Below, piece by piece: positions 1-8,872 of a stretch of 64,000 nucleotides of DNA. The stretch's first letter is position 1; each line of letters starts with the position of its first letter. The notes beneath the pieces were generated by a model, which was not told the DNA's origin, ran no database searches, and saw only the letters and a program-made list of their open reading frames with translations. The position numbers and the translations under genes are program-made. Source of the stretch: Mycolicibacterium sediminis (lineage in GTDB: Bacteria > Actinomycetota > Actinomycetes > Mycobacteriales > Mycobacteriaceae); NCBI RefSeq assembly GCF_010731735.1, contig NZ_AP022588.1:3100001-3164000 (forward strand), in the 5' to 3' direction.

Positions 1-394
1 CCCACGGCACCGGGGCTCCCACTTCGAACAGGATCGCCCCGAGCATCAGGTCGCCGAGGCGGTCGGCGACGGCGTCGACGACCGCTCCCAACGGCCGCGC
101 CCGGCCCGTCCGCAGGGCGACCGCGCCGTCCAGACCGTCCAGCACGCCGGCCGCCAGCACGAGCGGGACTGCCAGCGCGGGCCATCCCGGTACCGCCACG
201 GCGGCCCAGGCGCCCACCAGCACCAGCACCCCGCAGGCGGACAGGACGTCGGGCGGGATCCGCGCGATCGGGCCGGACGACAGGAACCGGACCATCCGCA
301 GCCAACCCCGCACGACGCGGGACGGCCGAATGCCACCGTGCAGCGACGACCACGCCTCGTCCTCGGCACCGCCGCCAGGGCCGTCCGTCGTCAT
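1..394 (-). CDS. CDP-alcohol phosphatidyltransferase family protein (partial, runs off left edge)
   Basis: This is the N-terminal 131 residues of an integral membrane enzyme that would transfer a phospho-alcohol head group from a CDP-activated donor. Around residues 85-110 it carries the family signature, read as DGLDGAVAL, then G eight residues later, then two Asp spaced by three (GAVVDAVADR). The Arg that usually follows the Ala (AR) is Leu here. Hydrophobic helices flank the motif. The start is ATG at 394; a GTG lies one codon upstream. It is divergent from the BrkB-like gene with only 27 bp between starts. The C-terminus lies outside the window, so the alcohol substrate cannot be judged. 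Confidence 0.8.
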   Translation of the reverse strand, partial: MTTDGPGGGAEDEAWSSLHGGIRPSRVVRGWLRMVRFLSSGPIARIPPDVLSACGVLVLVGAWAAVAVPGWPALAVPLVLAAGVLDGLDGAVALRTGRARPLGAVVDAVADRLGDLMLGAILFEVGAPVPW

Positions 395-421
395 CACGCC
401 AGCCTGCCAGGACGGTCGACG

Positions 422-1249
422 ATGAGGGAGCGCGCGTCCGCGAGTCGCGCCCGCAGGCTCGCCTCCGAGCTGCAGAAGACCTTCCCGGGTAGCGACCTCG
501 CCCTATGGGCCGCCGGAGCCACCTACTTCGGCGTCATCGGCCTGGTGCCGCTGGCGCTGGTGTCGCTGTGGGCGGCGGGCGCGCTGGTCGGACACGACGC
601 CGTGCAGTCCGCACTCGAGTCGGCGATCCAGGGCCTGCCCGCCGGGCACGGCACCCCGGAGGCGCTGCGGACCCTGACGAGGGTGGCGCTGTCCATGTCG
701 TGGCTGCAGGCGCTCGTCGTGCTCTTCCCCGCCAGCCTCTACGGCGAGGGGCTGCGTCGGGCCTTCGTACAGATGTCGGCGGGCCGGGACACGCTCACCG
801 GGTGGCGTGGCCGGGCAGGCCTGCTGGGCGTCGCCGCGGTCGCACCGTTCCTCGTCCTCGCGGTGCTGTACTCCGCGCCGTACGTGGGCCCGCTGTACGC
901 CGGCCAGGGCTGGTCGCTGGTGTGGGGCGTCTTCGTCGGTTTCCACGTCGTGTGGGTCGCGGTGTCACTGGCCCTACTCGGCGTGTTCGGGCTGATCGCA
1001 CCGGGCCGCATCGGACGAAAGGCGTTGCTGTGGGGCTCGTTCGGGACCGGTGCGATACTCGCCGGCTTCCTGCAGGGCTTCCTGGTCTTCCTGGCGATCC
1101 CGATCGAGTGGTCCGCGCCGTTCGGCGGGCTGCCGATCGTGGGTGCGGTGTCGGCACTCGCGCTGTGGCTCTTCCTCATCCACATCCTGGTGCTGTGCGG
1201 CTATCGCGTCACGGTGGTGCTCGACCACCGGGACCGCGCCGACGGCTGA
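422..1249 (+). CDS. YihY/BrkB-like integral membrane protein
   Basis: A 275-residue membrane protein with about six hydrophobic segments, near residues 25-50, 95-115, 135-160, 170-195, 205-230 and 238-268. Topology and length fit the YihY/virulence factor BrkB family (formerly mis-named ribonuclease BN), whose biochemical role is not settled. The open frame extends upstream to 338, but those residues are Arg-rich and overlap the divergent gene, so ATG 422 is preferred. No enzymatic motif is visible. The pairing with a CDP-alcohol phosphatidyltransferase hints at an envelope role, which is inference only. Confidence 0.75.
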   Translation: MRERASASRARRLASELQKTFPGSDLALWAAGATYFGVIGLVPLALVSLWAAGALVGHDAVQSALESAIQGLPAGHGTPEALRTLTRVALSMSWLQALVVLFPASLYGEGLRRAFVQMSAGRDTLTGWRGRAGLLGVAAVAPFLVLAVLYSAPYVGPLYAGQGWSLVWGVFVGFHVVWVAVSLALLGVFGLIAPGRIGRKALLWGSFGTGAILAGFLQGFLVFLAIPIEWSAPFGGLPIVGAVSALALWLFLIHILVLCGYRVTVVLDHRDRADG

Positions 1250-1353
1250 GCGCCGAATACGGCGAATCGCCGGTTGCGGCTGCACGGTCGGTGGCCGGGC
1301 CCTAGATTGGCGCAGACGGCCACCTACGTGCCGAACGACTCGAGGGTGCGGCT

Positions 1354-2217
1354 GTGATCGCGAACGTGACGAGGGCCATGCGCCTGGCGGGCATGCGACC
1401 CCTTCCGCGGTGGCCGGTGCGCAACCCCGTGGAGCTACGCGGCAAGCGCATCCTGCTGACCGGCGGCTCGTCGGGGATCGGCGTGGTCGCCGCACGGAAG
1501 CTGGCGGCCGAGGGTGCCTCGGTGATCGTCGTCGCCCGCCGCCGGGAGTTGCTCGACGAGGTGGTCGCGACCATCACCGCGGCGGGTGGGACCGCGCGGG
1601 CGGTTCAGGCCGACCTGACCGACCTGGACCGGATCGACGACCTCGTCGAGACGGTGGGACCCGTCGACGTCCTGATCAACAACGCTGCGAGGTCGATCCG
1701 CAGGCCGCTGCTGGAGTCGCTGGACCGGTGGCACGACGTCGAGCGCGTCATGGCGCTCAACTACTTCGCCCCGCTGCGCCTCATCCGCGGCGTGGCGCCC
1801 GGGATGATCGAGCGTGGCGACGGGCACATCGTCAACGTCGCCACCTGGCGGGTGCTGCCGGAGTCCTCCCCGATGTTCGCCGCCTACAACGCATCCAAGG
1901 CCGCGCTGAGCGCCGTCAGCCGCGTCATCGACACCGAGTGGGGCGACGCGGGCGTGCACTCGACGACCCTGTACTACCCCTTGGTCGCGACGCCGATGAT
2001 CGCACCGACCCGGGCCTACGACGGCGTGCCCGCGCTCGGCGTCGACGAGGCCGCCGACTGGATGGTCACCGCGGTCCGCACCCGACCGATCCGCATCGCG
2101 CCACGCAAGGCGCTCGCGTTGCGCGCACTCGACGTCGTCGCGCCTCGCGCGCTGAACGCCGTGCTGGAACGAGAGACCAACCGGATGAACGCCCGGTCGA
2201 CGACGGTTCGGCGATGA
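1354..2217 (+). CDS. SDR family NAD(P)-dependent oxidoreductase
   Basis: A 287-residue classical short-chain dehydrogenase. It has the nucleotide-binding GGSSGIG at residues 37-43, NNA at 109-111, a helix-4 Asn near 136 and YNASK at 178-182. The position normally held by the catalytic Ser reads NVATW, so Thr164 probably replaces it. The extra N-terminal 30 residues resemble SDRs acting on lipid-like substrates, but no substrate can be assigned. The start is GTG 1354. The stop overlaps the next gene by 4 bp (ATGA), so the two are probably translationally coupled. Confidence 0.85.
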   Translation: MIANVTRAMRLAGMRPLPRWPVRNPVELRGKRILLTGGSSGIGVVAARKLAAEGASVIVVARRRELLDEVVATITAAGGTARAVQADLTDLDRIDDLVETVGPVDVLINNAARSIRRPLLESLDRWHDVERVMALNYFAPLRLIRGVAPGMIERGDGHIVNVATWRVLPESSPMFAAYNASKAALSAVSRVIDTEWGDAGVHSTTLYYPLVATPMIAPTRAYDGVPALGVDEAADWMVTAVRTRPIRIAPRKALALRALDVVAPRALNAVLERETNRMNARSTTVRR

Positions 2218-2996
2218 GTCGCTGGCTGGTCACCGCCATTCCGGCGTGGCTGCTGCTGGTCGGGCTCGTCATCGTCGTCGCGGGCGGGGCGGTTCTGGCG
2301 CAGACGGTGATCCGGCGTCGCCTCCCCGGACTCGCCGCGGGCGACCACAACGACGTCACCAAGTTCACCTACGGGTTCATCGGGTTCATCTACGCGTTCT
2401 TCATCGGGTTCGTCGTGTCCTCCATGTGGGGTCAGACGAACTCCGCCGACGCGAATGCACGTGCAGAGGGCGCCGTCGGCGTGCAGATGGCGAGGGCGGC
2501 GGACGTCTTCGACGCGGCCGATCGAGGGCGGATCCGCGCGAGCCTGCTCGCCTACGAGTCGGCGGCCATCGCCGAATGGCCCACCGCCCAGGTACCGTCG
2601 CCGAGCGCCGACGCCGCCCTCGCCGCGTTGTACGGCACCTACCGGCAGGTCTTGGCGTCGACCGACGTGCAGAAGGCCGTGCTCGCGACGTCCACGTCAA
2701 ACCTCGACCAGATCAGTCAGGCACGCACGATCCGGGTGCTGACGGCACGCGAGGACACCGGGCCGCCCTGGCCGATCTGGGCCGTCATCTTCCTGTCGAG
2801 CGCGATGGTCCTCGGCACGGTGGTGATCTACGGCGTCGAGAGGGCGGCGCAGCACTACCCGATGGTGGCGATCGTCGGCGTCATCGTCGCGGCCAACTTC
2901 TTCCTCATCCTCTCGCTGTCCCACCCGTTCGTCGGCGCGGTGGCGACCTCGTCGGACCCGCTGAGCGAAGTGGTCTCGGTGCTCTCGCGTGGCTGA
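2214..2996 (+). CDS. DUF4239/bestrophin-like membrane protein
   Basis: A 260-residue protein with two N-terminal hydrophobic segments (residues 7-30 and about 48-66), a hydrophilic alanine-rich region of about 110 residues, and two C-terminal membrane segments (about 186-208 and 216-238). This 2+loop+2 architecture matches the DUF4239 bestrophin-like family, whose function is unknown. ATG 2214 overlaps the SDR stop by 4 bp. Its own end overlaps the EamA transporter by 8 bp, giving a three-gene operon. A protein of similar architecture lies at 61912-62715. Confidence 0.75.
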   Translation: MSRWLVTAIPAWLLLVGLVIVVAGGAVLAQTVIRRRLPGLAAGDHNDVTKFTYGFIGFIYAFFIGFVVSSMWGQTNSADANARAEGAVGVQMARAADVFDAADRGRIRASLLAYESAAIAEWPTAQVPSPSADAALAALYGTYRQVLASTDVQKAVLATSTSNLDQISQARTIRVLTAREDTGPPWPIWAVIFLSSAMVLGTVVIYGVERAAQHYPMVAIVGVIVAANFFLILSLSHPFVGAVATSSDPLSEVVSVLSRG

Positions 2997-3882
2997 GCCG
3001 GGGTCGGCGGTCGCCCCCACCGGCCATCGCCCCGAGAATCTGCCGCTCGCAGCGCTTCTCACCACGACGGCCTTCTTCTGCGTCGCACTGGTGGGCACGC
3101 TGGCGAAGGTGTCGGGCCAGTACACCTCGACCGGCGTCCTGCTGCTGTTCCAGAATTCGATCTGCCTGCTGGTGATCGCTCCGATCGCGCTGCGCGGCCG
3201 CCGCACGTCCCTGCGCACCAATCGGATCGGATTGCACGTCCTGCGCGCCGCGATGGGGACCGCGTGCTGGTACGCCCTATTCCTCGCCATCGCCCGGATC
3301 CCGCTCGCCAACGCCACCCTGCTGACCTACAGCGCGCCGCTCTGGATGCCGTTGATCGCGTGGGTGGTCACCCGCCGGCGGGTGCCGATCCCGACGTGGC
3401 TCGGTGCGGGCATCGGCTTCCTCGGCGTCCTGTTCGTGCTGCAGCCGCAGACCCGGACCTTCGACGTCGGCGAACTGATCGCGCTGTCGGGCGCGCTGTT
3501 CCTCGCCGTCGCCATGATGTCGGTGCGGTGGCTGGGGGCGACGGAGCCCACCCTGCGGATCCTCTTCTACTACTTCCTGCTGTCGACGCTGATGTCCATC
3601 CCCATCGCCGTCCTCGACTGGGAACCGATCGCGGGCCCCGGCTACGCGTGGTTGATGGGACTCGGTGTGGCACAGATGCTCTCACAGGCGTTGATCGTCG
3701 TGGCGTATCGCTACGCCTCGGCGGAGAAGGTCGGACCGTTCATCTACTCGGTCATCGTCTTCACCGCGTTGATCGACTGGCTCGTCTGGGAGCACACACC
3801 CACCGCTAGCACCTACGTCGGGATGGCGCTGGTGATCGGTGGCGGACTGGTGGCGGTGCGGGCTCGGCGACCCGTCGCCTGA
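2989..3882 (+). CDS. EamA/DMT family transporter
   Basis: A 297-residue inner-membrane protein with about ten hydrophobic helices arranged as two EamA halves, which is the usual drug/metabolite transporter length. It probably exports a small metabolite; the substrate is not predictable. Start GTG 2989 overlaps the previous gene by 8 bp, so it belongs to the SDR/DUF4239 operon. It ends 5 bp before the convergent exported protein at 3888-4232. Confidence 0.85.
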   Translation: MAEPGSAVAPTGHRPENLPLAALLTTTAFFCVALVGTLAKVSGQYTSTGVLLLFQNSICLLVIAPIALRGRRTSLRTNRIGLHVLRAAMGTACWYALFLAIARIPLANATLLTYSAPLWMPLIAWVVTRRRVPIPTWLGAGIGFLGVLFVLQPQTRTFDVGELIALSGALFLAVAMMSVRWLGATEPTLRILFYYFLLSTLMSIPIAVLDWEPIAGPGYAWLMGLGVAQMLSQALIVVAYRYASAEKVGPFIYSVIVFTALIDWLVWEHTPTASTYVGMALVIGGGLVAVRARRPVA

Positions 3883-3887
3883 CGCCG

Positions 3888-4232
3888 CTACGGGCTGGAG
3901 CTGATGGTCGAGCGCGGCACGGGCTGCGGCCCAGCCGCTGCCTCGTTCTCCGAGAGGCCGATGCACGCACCGCTGTCGCCCCCGGTGCACGGGATGCCGT
4001 CGATCTCGGGGATGTCGGGGTTCGCGGCGGTCGAGGTGAACCCCTGCGACGACGACGGCACGAGGAAGGGCGTGCAGGTCGTGGTGTAGACGTCCATCTC
4101 CTCGCCGCCCGTGCATGCCGCGAGCGGCGTTCCCGAACCCGTCACCGCGGGAACGGCGCCCGCGACGAGTGCCGCAACGGCGAAGCCGGCGGTGGCGAGG
4201 ACGCGCTTGGCTGAGATCGACGTGAGCACCAT
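3888..4232 (-). CDS. small exported protein of unknown function
   Basis: A 114-residue protein with a clear N-terminal signal sequence: Lys/Arg near residues 9-10, then an alanine/valine-rich core to about residue 35. The mature part is small, acidic and Pro/Ser-rich, with Cys in TTCTP, IPCTG and GACIG. It resembles the many short secreted mycobacterial proteins without a known role. ATG 4232 is chosen because the signal peptide begins there; the open frame extends further upstream without a plausible start context. Confidence 0.65.
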   Translation of the reverse strand: MVLTSISAKRVLATAGFAVAALVAGAVPAVTGSGTPLAACTGGEEMDVYTTTCTPFLVPSSSQGFTSTAANPDIPEIDGIPCTGGDSGACIGLSENEAAAGPQPVPRSTISSSP

Positions 4233-4242
4233 GGGGTCGATT

Positions 4243-4434
4243 CTAGGTCCACGGGCGCGAAGGTCGGGTGACGACGGAGGCGACCGGACGGTCGAGGGGT
4301 TCGCCCGATGCGCTCGGAGCCGGGACCTCGAGGTGCGGCGGCGGGCTGAAGGCGCCCACCGCCATGCGGACGGCGGCCGCGAGCGCCTGCTCCCTGGCGC
4401 TGACCTCGTGCTCGGCGTGCAAGCTGTCACTCAT
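4243..4434 (-). CDS. hypothetical 63-residue protein
   Basis: A short acidic-then-proline-rich ORF, not recognised. ATG 4434 is preceded by a purine-rich GGGGGC about 7 bases upstream. A TAnnnT-like -10 (TACGAT, minus strand) lies further up, around 4490-4495. It ends 10 bp before the start of the exported protein at 4232, so the two could be co-transcribed. No domain is visible. The alternative is that this is just 5' leader of the next gene. Confidence 0.35.
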   Translation of the reverse strand: MSDSLHAEHEVSAREQALAAAVRMAVGAFSPPPHLEVPAPSASGEPLDRPVASVVTRPSRPWT

Positions 4435-4631
4435 TTCGTGCCCCCGTTGACGTCGACCCCGGAAACTCTCTCGGCAATCGTTGCTGAATCGTATCCTCGG
4501 GGTTCGACATTCGCCAGACGTTTCCCAAAACTAGTCGTGGAGGCGCTGGTCAGCGCACGTGACGTGCTCGGTCCGGGATGGGCAATCCTTTGCCAAATGT
4601 GGACGCTGGTGTGGAAGACGAGGTAGCGCGA

Positions 4632-5432
4632 CTACTGCTCGCCGAGTCCCATCAGGTCGGTGACACCGTGATCACGGCCCGCGGTGTAGCCACCATCGAC
4701 GGCGATGGCCTGCCCGCTGACGAAGCTGGCGTCGGACGACACCAGGAACGCGGCCACGGCGGCGATCTCGTCGGGGCGACCGAATCTGCGCAGTTTGTGC
4801 TCGTGCCGAAGGCCGTCGCGTGCGCCCTCCATGCCGGGCATCCCCACCACCGAGTCGAAGAGCGGCGTCTCGATGAAGCCAGGGCAGATGGCGTTGGCCC
4901 GTATCCCGCTCGGACCGTAGTCGATCGCCGCGTTCTTGGTGAGGAGGACGACGCCGCCCTTGGACGCGTTGTACGAGCTGCCGCCCGCCGTCCCCTCGAG
5001 GCCCTCCACACTCGAGAGGGTGACGATGGATCCGCGCTCGCCCGCGACCCGGTCCTGCGTGGTCATCTGTCGAAGGGCAGCACGTACGACGATGAACGTG
5101 CCCTTCAGGTTGACGTCGACCACGCGGTCCCACTCGTCGTCGGACAGCAGGTGGATGGGACCGCCGCCCGCCACGCCCGCGGAGTGCACCACGCCGTCGA
5201 GTCGGCCGACCGCTGCGACCACCGAAGCGACCGCGTCGGCGATCGCGTCGCCGTCGAGCACGTCGGCCCGGTGCAGGGTGAACCGGTCGTCACCGAGTCC
5301 CGCGGCCCCGTCCGGTTCGCGGTCGACGCCCACGACGGTGGCGCCCTCGGCGAGCAACCGCTCGGCCGTGGCCCTCCCGATGCCCGAGGCGACGCCCGTG
5401 ACGAGAACTCCCTTGCCGGCCAATCCGTTCAC
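4632..5432 (-). CDS. SDR family oxidoreductase
   Basis: A 266-residue classical SDR. It has the Rossmann motif TGVASGIG at residues 12-19, an NAD-type acidic residue after strand 2 (GVDRE), SAGVAGG in place of the usual NNAG, SSVEG with the catalytic Ser, and YNASKGG with Tyr and Lys. The C-terminal VDGGYTAG is typical of the family. The substrate is unknown. The gene is monocistronic on the minus strand, facing away from the divergent secreted esterase. No terminator-like hairpin is obvious downstream. Confidence 0.85.
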   Translation of the reverse strand: MNGLAGKGVLVTGVASGIGRATAERLLAEGATVVGVDREPDGAAGLGDDRFTLHRADVLDGDAIADAVASVVAAVGRLDGVVHSAGVAGGGPIHLLSDDEWDRVVDVNLKGTFIVVRAALRQMTTQDRVAGERGSIVTLSSVEGLEGTAGGSSYNASKGGVVLLTKNAAIDYGPSGIRANAICPGFIETPLFDSVVGMPGMEGARDGLRHEHKLRRFGRPDEIAAVAAFLVSSDASFVSGQAIAVDGGYTAGRDHGVTDLMGLGEQ

Positions 5433-5551
5433 ACGACGTCCTCTCCCCGAGATGGGCGCGACGCTACCGGTGCAAACGTGGTGTGTGTTCCCGATCGGCC
5501 CCCTACGCTCGACACTGCCCCGCCCGCAGCGACAACGAACCGGAGCCCCTG

Positions 5552-6478
5552 GTGCCCCCTGACGTCAGACGAGCGTGCGCTCGTGCCGCCACGGCGATGA
5601 CCCTCGTGCTCGGATTCGGCGCGGTCGGCGCTGCGACGGCGTCCGCCGGTCCGATCGGAAACGTGCCTGGGGCAATGGAGTTCGGCGGACTGCAGCGCAC
5701 GTACCTGCTACACGCGCCCTCGGCTAGCCCGGCCGGCCTGGTCATCAACCTCCACGGCGCCGGGATGACGGGCGGTGAACAGGCCGCGGTCACGAACTAC
5801 GACGCCGTCGGCGACCGGCACGGCTTCGCCGTGGTCTACCCGGACGGCATCGACTTCAGCTGGGCCGACGGGCGGGGCGCGTCGGTACCGGACCGGACGG
5901 GGGTCGACGACGTCGGCTTCCTGGTCGCGCTCGCGGAGCAGATCAGCCGCGACTACGGAATCGATCCCGGCCGGGTGTACGCGACGGGGATGTCGGCAGG
6001 CGGGTTCATGGCGAGCAGGCTCGCGTGCGACCGTGCCGACGTCGTCGCCGCCATCGCACCCGTCGCGGGGACGCTGGGAAGCGGCGTGCCCTGCGCGCCC
6101 TCCCGACCCGTGTCCGTCCTCGAGGTGCACGGCACCGCGGACCCGGTGGTGCCGTTCAACGGCGGACCCATGCTCGGCCGCGGCGGAGCCAGCGACGTCG
6201 TGTCCGCGCCGGAACTCGCCCGGCGGTGGGAGGTCATCGACGGGTGCCCGGGCGCACCCGTTCCGGACGGCTCCGGCGTCAACGGGCCCGGGGTGCAGCG
6301 GGTCACGGCGACCGGCTGCGCCGGGGGCACGTCGGTGTCGCTCGTCCAGATCGATGGAGGCGGCCACACGTGGCCGGGCAGCAGGTCGTCGCTGCCGATC
6401 GAGCAGGTCGGGATGACGTCGTCGGCGTTCGACGCCTCGGCGGCGAGCGGTCAGTTCTTCGCCGACCACGGCCGCTGA
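5552..6478 (+). CDS. secreted PHB-depolymerase/LpqC-like esterase
   Basis: A 308-residue exported alpha/beta hydrolase of the polyhydroxybutyrate depolymerase/acetylxylan esterase-like family. The signal peptide runs to about residue 33. The nucleophile elbow is GMSAGG (Ser149), the Asp lies in HGTADPVVPF, and the His lies in GGGHTWPG. Mycobacterial LpqC proteins are lipoproteins, but no lipobox Cys is present here, so this one should be released. GTG 5552 with GGAG eight bases upstream is preferred over the longer frame from 5483. A strong hairpin follows the stop. Confidence 0.8.
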   Translation: MPPDVRRACARAATAMTLVLGFGAVGAATASAGPIGNVPGAMEFGGLQRTYLLHAPSASPAGLVINLHGAGMTGGEQAAVTNYDAVGDRHGFAVVYPDGIDFSWADGRGASVPDRTGVDDVGFLVALAEQISRDYGIDPGRVYATGMSAGGFMASRLACDRADVVAAIAPVAGTLGSGVPCAPSRPVSVLEVHGTADPVVPFNGGPMLGRGGASDVVSAPELARRWEVIDGCPGAPVPDGSGVNGPGVQRVTATGCAGGTSVSLVQIDGGGHTWPGSRSSLPIEQVGMTSSAFDASAASGQFFADHGR

Positions 6479-6493
6479 CGCCCGTCACACACG

Positions 6494-6525
6494 ACGGCAG
6501 GCCGGAGAGAACTCCGGCCTGCCGT
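6494..6525. terminator. bidirectional hairpin terminator candidate
   Basis: A perfect 14-bp inverted repeat (6494-6507 and 6512-6525) with a 4-base AGAA loop lies between the convergent esterase and the repeat protein. There is no T-tract, which is common for mycobacterial terminators. Confidence 0.7.
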
Positions 6526-6539
6526 GTGGATGGGTGAGA

Positions 6540-7082
6540 CTAGCCCGCGTTGGCGCACCCGACGTTGGCGATGCAGAAGCTTGCGCCGCCCCGGTCGGCC
6601 TCGGCGTTGGCGCCCGGGACGCTCGCCGACGCCCCGTCGGGGCTCGTTACGACGCCCGCACCGGGAACCACGGCGGACGCGCCGCCGCGGTCGGCTTCGG
6701 CGTTGGCGCCGGGGACGCTCGCCGACGCCCCGTCGGGGCTCGTTACGACGCCCGCACCGGGAACCACGGCGGACGCGCCGCCGCCGTCGGCTTCGGCGTT
6801 GGCGCCGGGGACGTTGGCCTGCGCGCCGCCCGAATCGGCGGTCGCACCGGCACCCGGCACGACGGCGCCTGCACCGTCGGGACCGGCCACTGCACCGGCA
6901 CCGGGCACGTTGGCGCCTGCGCCGTCTGGGCCTGCGGTCGCACATGCGGGACCGCTGCCCTCGACGCACGCGGGCGCGGGCTCAGCCATCGCCACGGGCA
7001 CACCGAGAGGGGAGATGGCGAGGGCGGCAGCGGCCACACCTGCGAGAACGAATCGCTTGGAGACATCGGCGTTGAAGATCAT
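6540..7082 (-). CDS. exported protein built of 16-residue repeats
   Basis: A 180-residue protein with a signal sequence ending near AMAEPAP (residue 33-34). It is followed by a Cys-containing segment and then seven tandem repeats of 16 residues. The repeat pattern is x-A-x-V-P-G-A-x-x-x-A-x-x-x-G-A, for example GANVPGAGAVAGPDGA. The tail has two further Cys (SFCIANVGCANAG). The composition is Ala/Gly/Val/Pro with regularly spaced Asp, which suggests an extended or beta-helical surface polymer. I do not recognise a known family. ATG 7082 is chosen from the signal peptide; no strong ribosome binding site is visible. Confidence 0.75.
   Translation of the reverse strand: MIFNADVSKRFVLAGVAAAALAISPLGVPVAMAEPAPACVEGSGPACATAGPDGAGANVPGAGAVAGPDGAGAVVPGAGATADSGGAQANVPGANAEADGGGASAVVPGAGVVTSPDGASASVPGANAEADRGGASAVVPGAGVVTSPDGASASVPGANAEADRGGASFCIANVGCANAG
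6593..6784. repeat. two near-identical tandem 96-bp units inside the repeat protein gene
   Basis: Units 6593-6688 and 6689-6784 match almost base for base. A third copy starts at 6785 and diverges after about 30 bases. Each unit encodes 32 residues, that is two of the protein's 16-residue repeats. The near identity indicates a recent duplication by slippage or recombination. Confidence 0.85.
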
Positions 7083-7161
7083 GAAGGGTGACTACCACCC
7101 CGTCACGCACTCAAAACCTCGTGCGACGCCGTCCCTGGGGATCTGCCGGGTGTGACCCGAA

Positions 7162-8739
7162 CTACAGGATGTCGACGATGTCGTTCTTCAACGCCTCGGC
7201 CTGCGTGCCGAACACGGCCTGGACGCTGTTGCCCACTTCCACCACGCCTGCGGCCCCGAGTCGCTTCAACTGCGCCTGATCCACCTTGTCCTTGTCCGCC
7301 ACCTCCATGCGCAGACGGGTGATGCAGGCGTCGACGTTGACGAGGTTCTCCCGCCCACCGAACGCGGCGATCACCTGTTCGGCCCTGCTGTCCGCGGCAA
7401 CGGCCTCCGACCCGGCGGCGGCGGGATCGTGGTCCGCCGAGACGGTGGTCGTCGGCTCACCGGCCTCGCCGAGATTCGCCTGCTCCTCGGCGTCGAACTC
7501 CGCCTCGGGCTCGCGTCCGGGGGTGCGCATGTTCCACTTCGTGATCGCGAAGCGGAACAGCAGGTAGTAGACGACGAAGAACACGACGCCCATGCCGATC
7601 AGCAGCGGGATGTTCTTCGCGGCGGGCGCCGTGCCGTAGAGCAGCAGGTCGATGAGGCCGGCCGAGAACGAGAACCCCAGGTGGATGTCGAGGAGATAGG
7701 CGATCGCCATCGACAGCCCGGTGAGCACGGCGTGCACCACGTACAGCGGGAACGCGACGAACATGAAGGCGAACTCGAGCGGCTCGGTGATGCCCGTCAG
7801 GAACGCCGTGAGCGCGGCCGCGGACAGGATGCCGACGGCGACCTTGCGCTGTTTCTTGTTCGCGACGTGGATCATCGCCAGCGCGGCGGCGGGCAGACCG
7901 AACATCAGGATCGGATAGAAGCCCGAGGTGAGCAGTCCGGCCGAGGTGTCGCCCGCGGCGAACCTGGTCAGCTCACCGGTGACGACGTTGCCGTCGGGGG
8001 TCTGGTAGTCGCCGTAGATGAACCAGACGTAGGAGTTCGGGATGTGGTGCAGGCCGAGCGGGATCAGCATCCGGTTGGCGAATCCGTAGACGAACGCCCC
8101 GAGCGCACCGGCGCCACCGATGAACTGGCCGAGGCCGGTCAGGCCCGCATCGAAGATGGGATAGAAGTAGCTCATCGCGAACGCGAGGAACAGACACGAC
8201 AGCGACACCACGATCGGGACGAAGCGTCTACCACCGAAGAAGCCGAGATACGAGGGCAATTCGATGGTGTGGTAGCGGTCGTAGAGCCACGCGGTGAGCA
8301 GGCCGACGACGATGCCGGCGAACACGCTGTAGTTGATCTGCGCCTGGTCACCCGCCTTGTCCACCTCACCGGCGAGGACGATCGGCGACATCGTCTTGAA
8401 CACCGCCTCGACCACCAGGTAGCCGACGACGGCCGACAGGGCCGTCGACCCGTCCGCCTTGCGGGCGAAACCGATGGCGACGCCGACGGCGAACAGCAGC
8501 GGAAGGTTTGCGAACAGCGCGTCACCGGCCGCGCTCATCGCCTTGAAGAACGGCCCGATGACGGGTGCCTCGATGCGACCGAGCAGGTCGGGCTGACCGA
8601 GCCGGAGCAGGATGCCGGCTGCGGGCAGCACGGCGATCGGCAGCATGAGGCTCTTGCCCAGGCGCTGCAACTGCGCGAACCCGGGGATCCGCATACCCGA
8701 CTTCTTCTGTGTCTCCGAGGTTTTCGCGGTACCGCTCAC
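7162..8739 (-). CDS. nagE: PTS transporter EIIBC, N-acetylglucosamine/glucose type
   Basis: A 525-residue membrane permease of the PTS glucose superfamily. The EIIC domain spans roughly residues 15-410 with about ten membrane segments, including GITEPLEF. A linker rich in Glu/Ala follows, then a C-terminal EIIB domain with the phospho-accepting Cys472 in [10 protein letters not shown]. It would take up and phosphorylate an amino sugar, receiving phosphate from the EIIA encoded divergently. GTG 8739 with GAGGAGGG upstream is chosen; the frame continues to 9186, but that part overlaps the EIIA gene. N-acetylglucosamine specificity is inferred from nagB and nagA next door. Confidence 0.85.
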   Translation of the reverse strand: MSGTAKTSETQKKSGMRIPGFAQLQRLGKSLMLPIAVLPAAGILLRLGQPDLLGRIEAPVIGPFFKAMSAAGDALFANLPLLFAVGVAIGFARKADGSTALSAVVGYLVVEAVFKTMSPIVLAGEVDKAGDQAQINYSVFAGIVVGLLTAWLYDRYHTIELPSYLGFFGGRRFVPIVVSLSCLFLAFAMSYFYPIFDAGLTGLGQFIGGAGALGAFVYGFANRMLIPLGLHHIPNSYVWFIYGDYQTPDGNVVTGELTRFAAGDTSAGLLTSGFYPILMFGLPAAALAMIHVANKKQRKVAVGILSAAALTAFLTGITEPLEFAFMFVAFPLYVVHAVLTGLSMAIAYLLDIHLGFSFSAGLIDLLLYGTAPAAKNIPLLIGMGVVFFVVYYLLFRFAITKWNMRTPGREPEAEFDAEEQANLGEAGEPTTTVSADHDPAAAGSEAVAADSRAEQVIAAFGGRENLVNVDACITRLRMEVADKDKVDQAQLKRLGAAGVVEVGNSVQAVFGTQAEALKNDIVDIL

Positions 8740-8872
8740 GTCGTCCGACCCTCCTCTGCCGCAGCGACCGTCAGCCGCCGAACTCTGCGGAAGCTTAGAC
8801 GAGAACCCGCGAACTCGGACTGACTTGACGACGCGCTCGTATGGTTGAGACACACGGACGAAGGAGCCAGCA

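Noticed and set aside
338-421. N-terminal extension of the BrkB-like protein
   Set aside because: Arg-rich, overlaps the divergent gene, and lacks a ribosome binding site; ATG 422 fits the family.
6593-6850. Possible CRISPR array
   Set aside because: The repeats are contiguous with no unique spacers and keep one reading frame, so they are protein repeats.
6550-7155. Plus-strand frame opposite the repeat protein
   Set aside because: Its repeats only mirror the minus-strand coding repeats; the minus frame has the signal peptide and conserved pattern.
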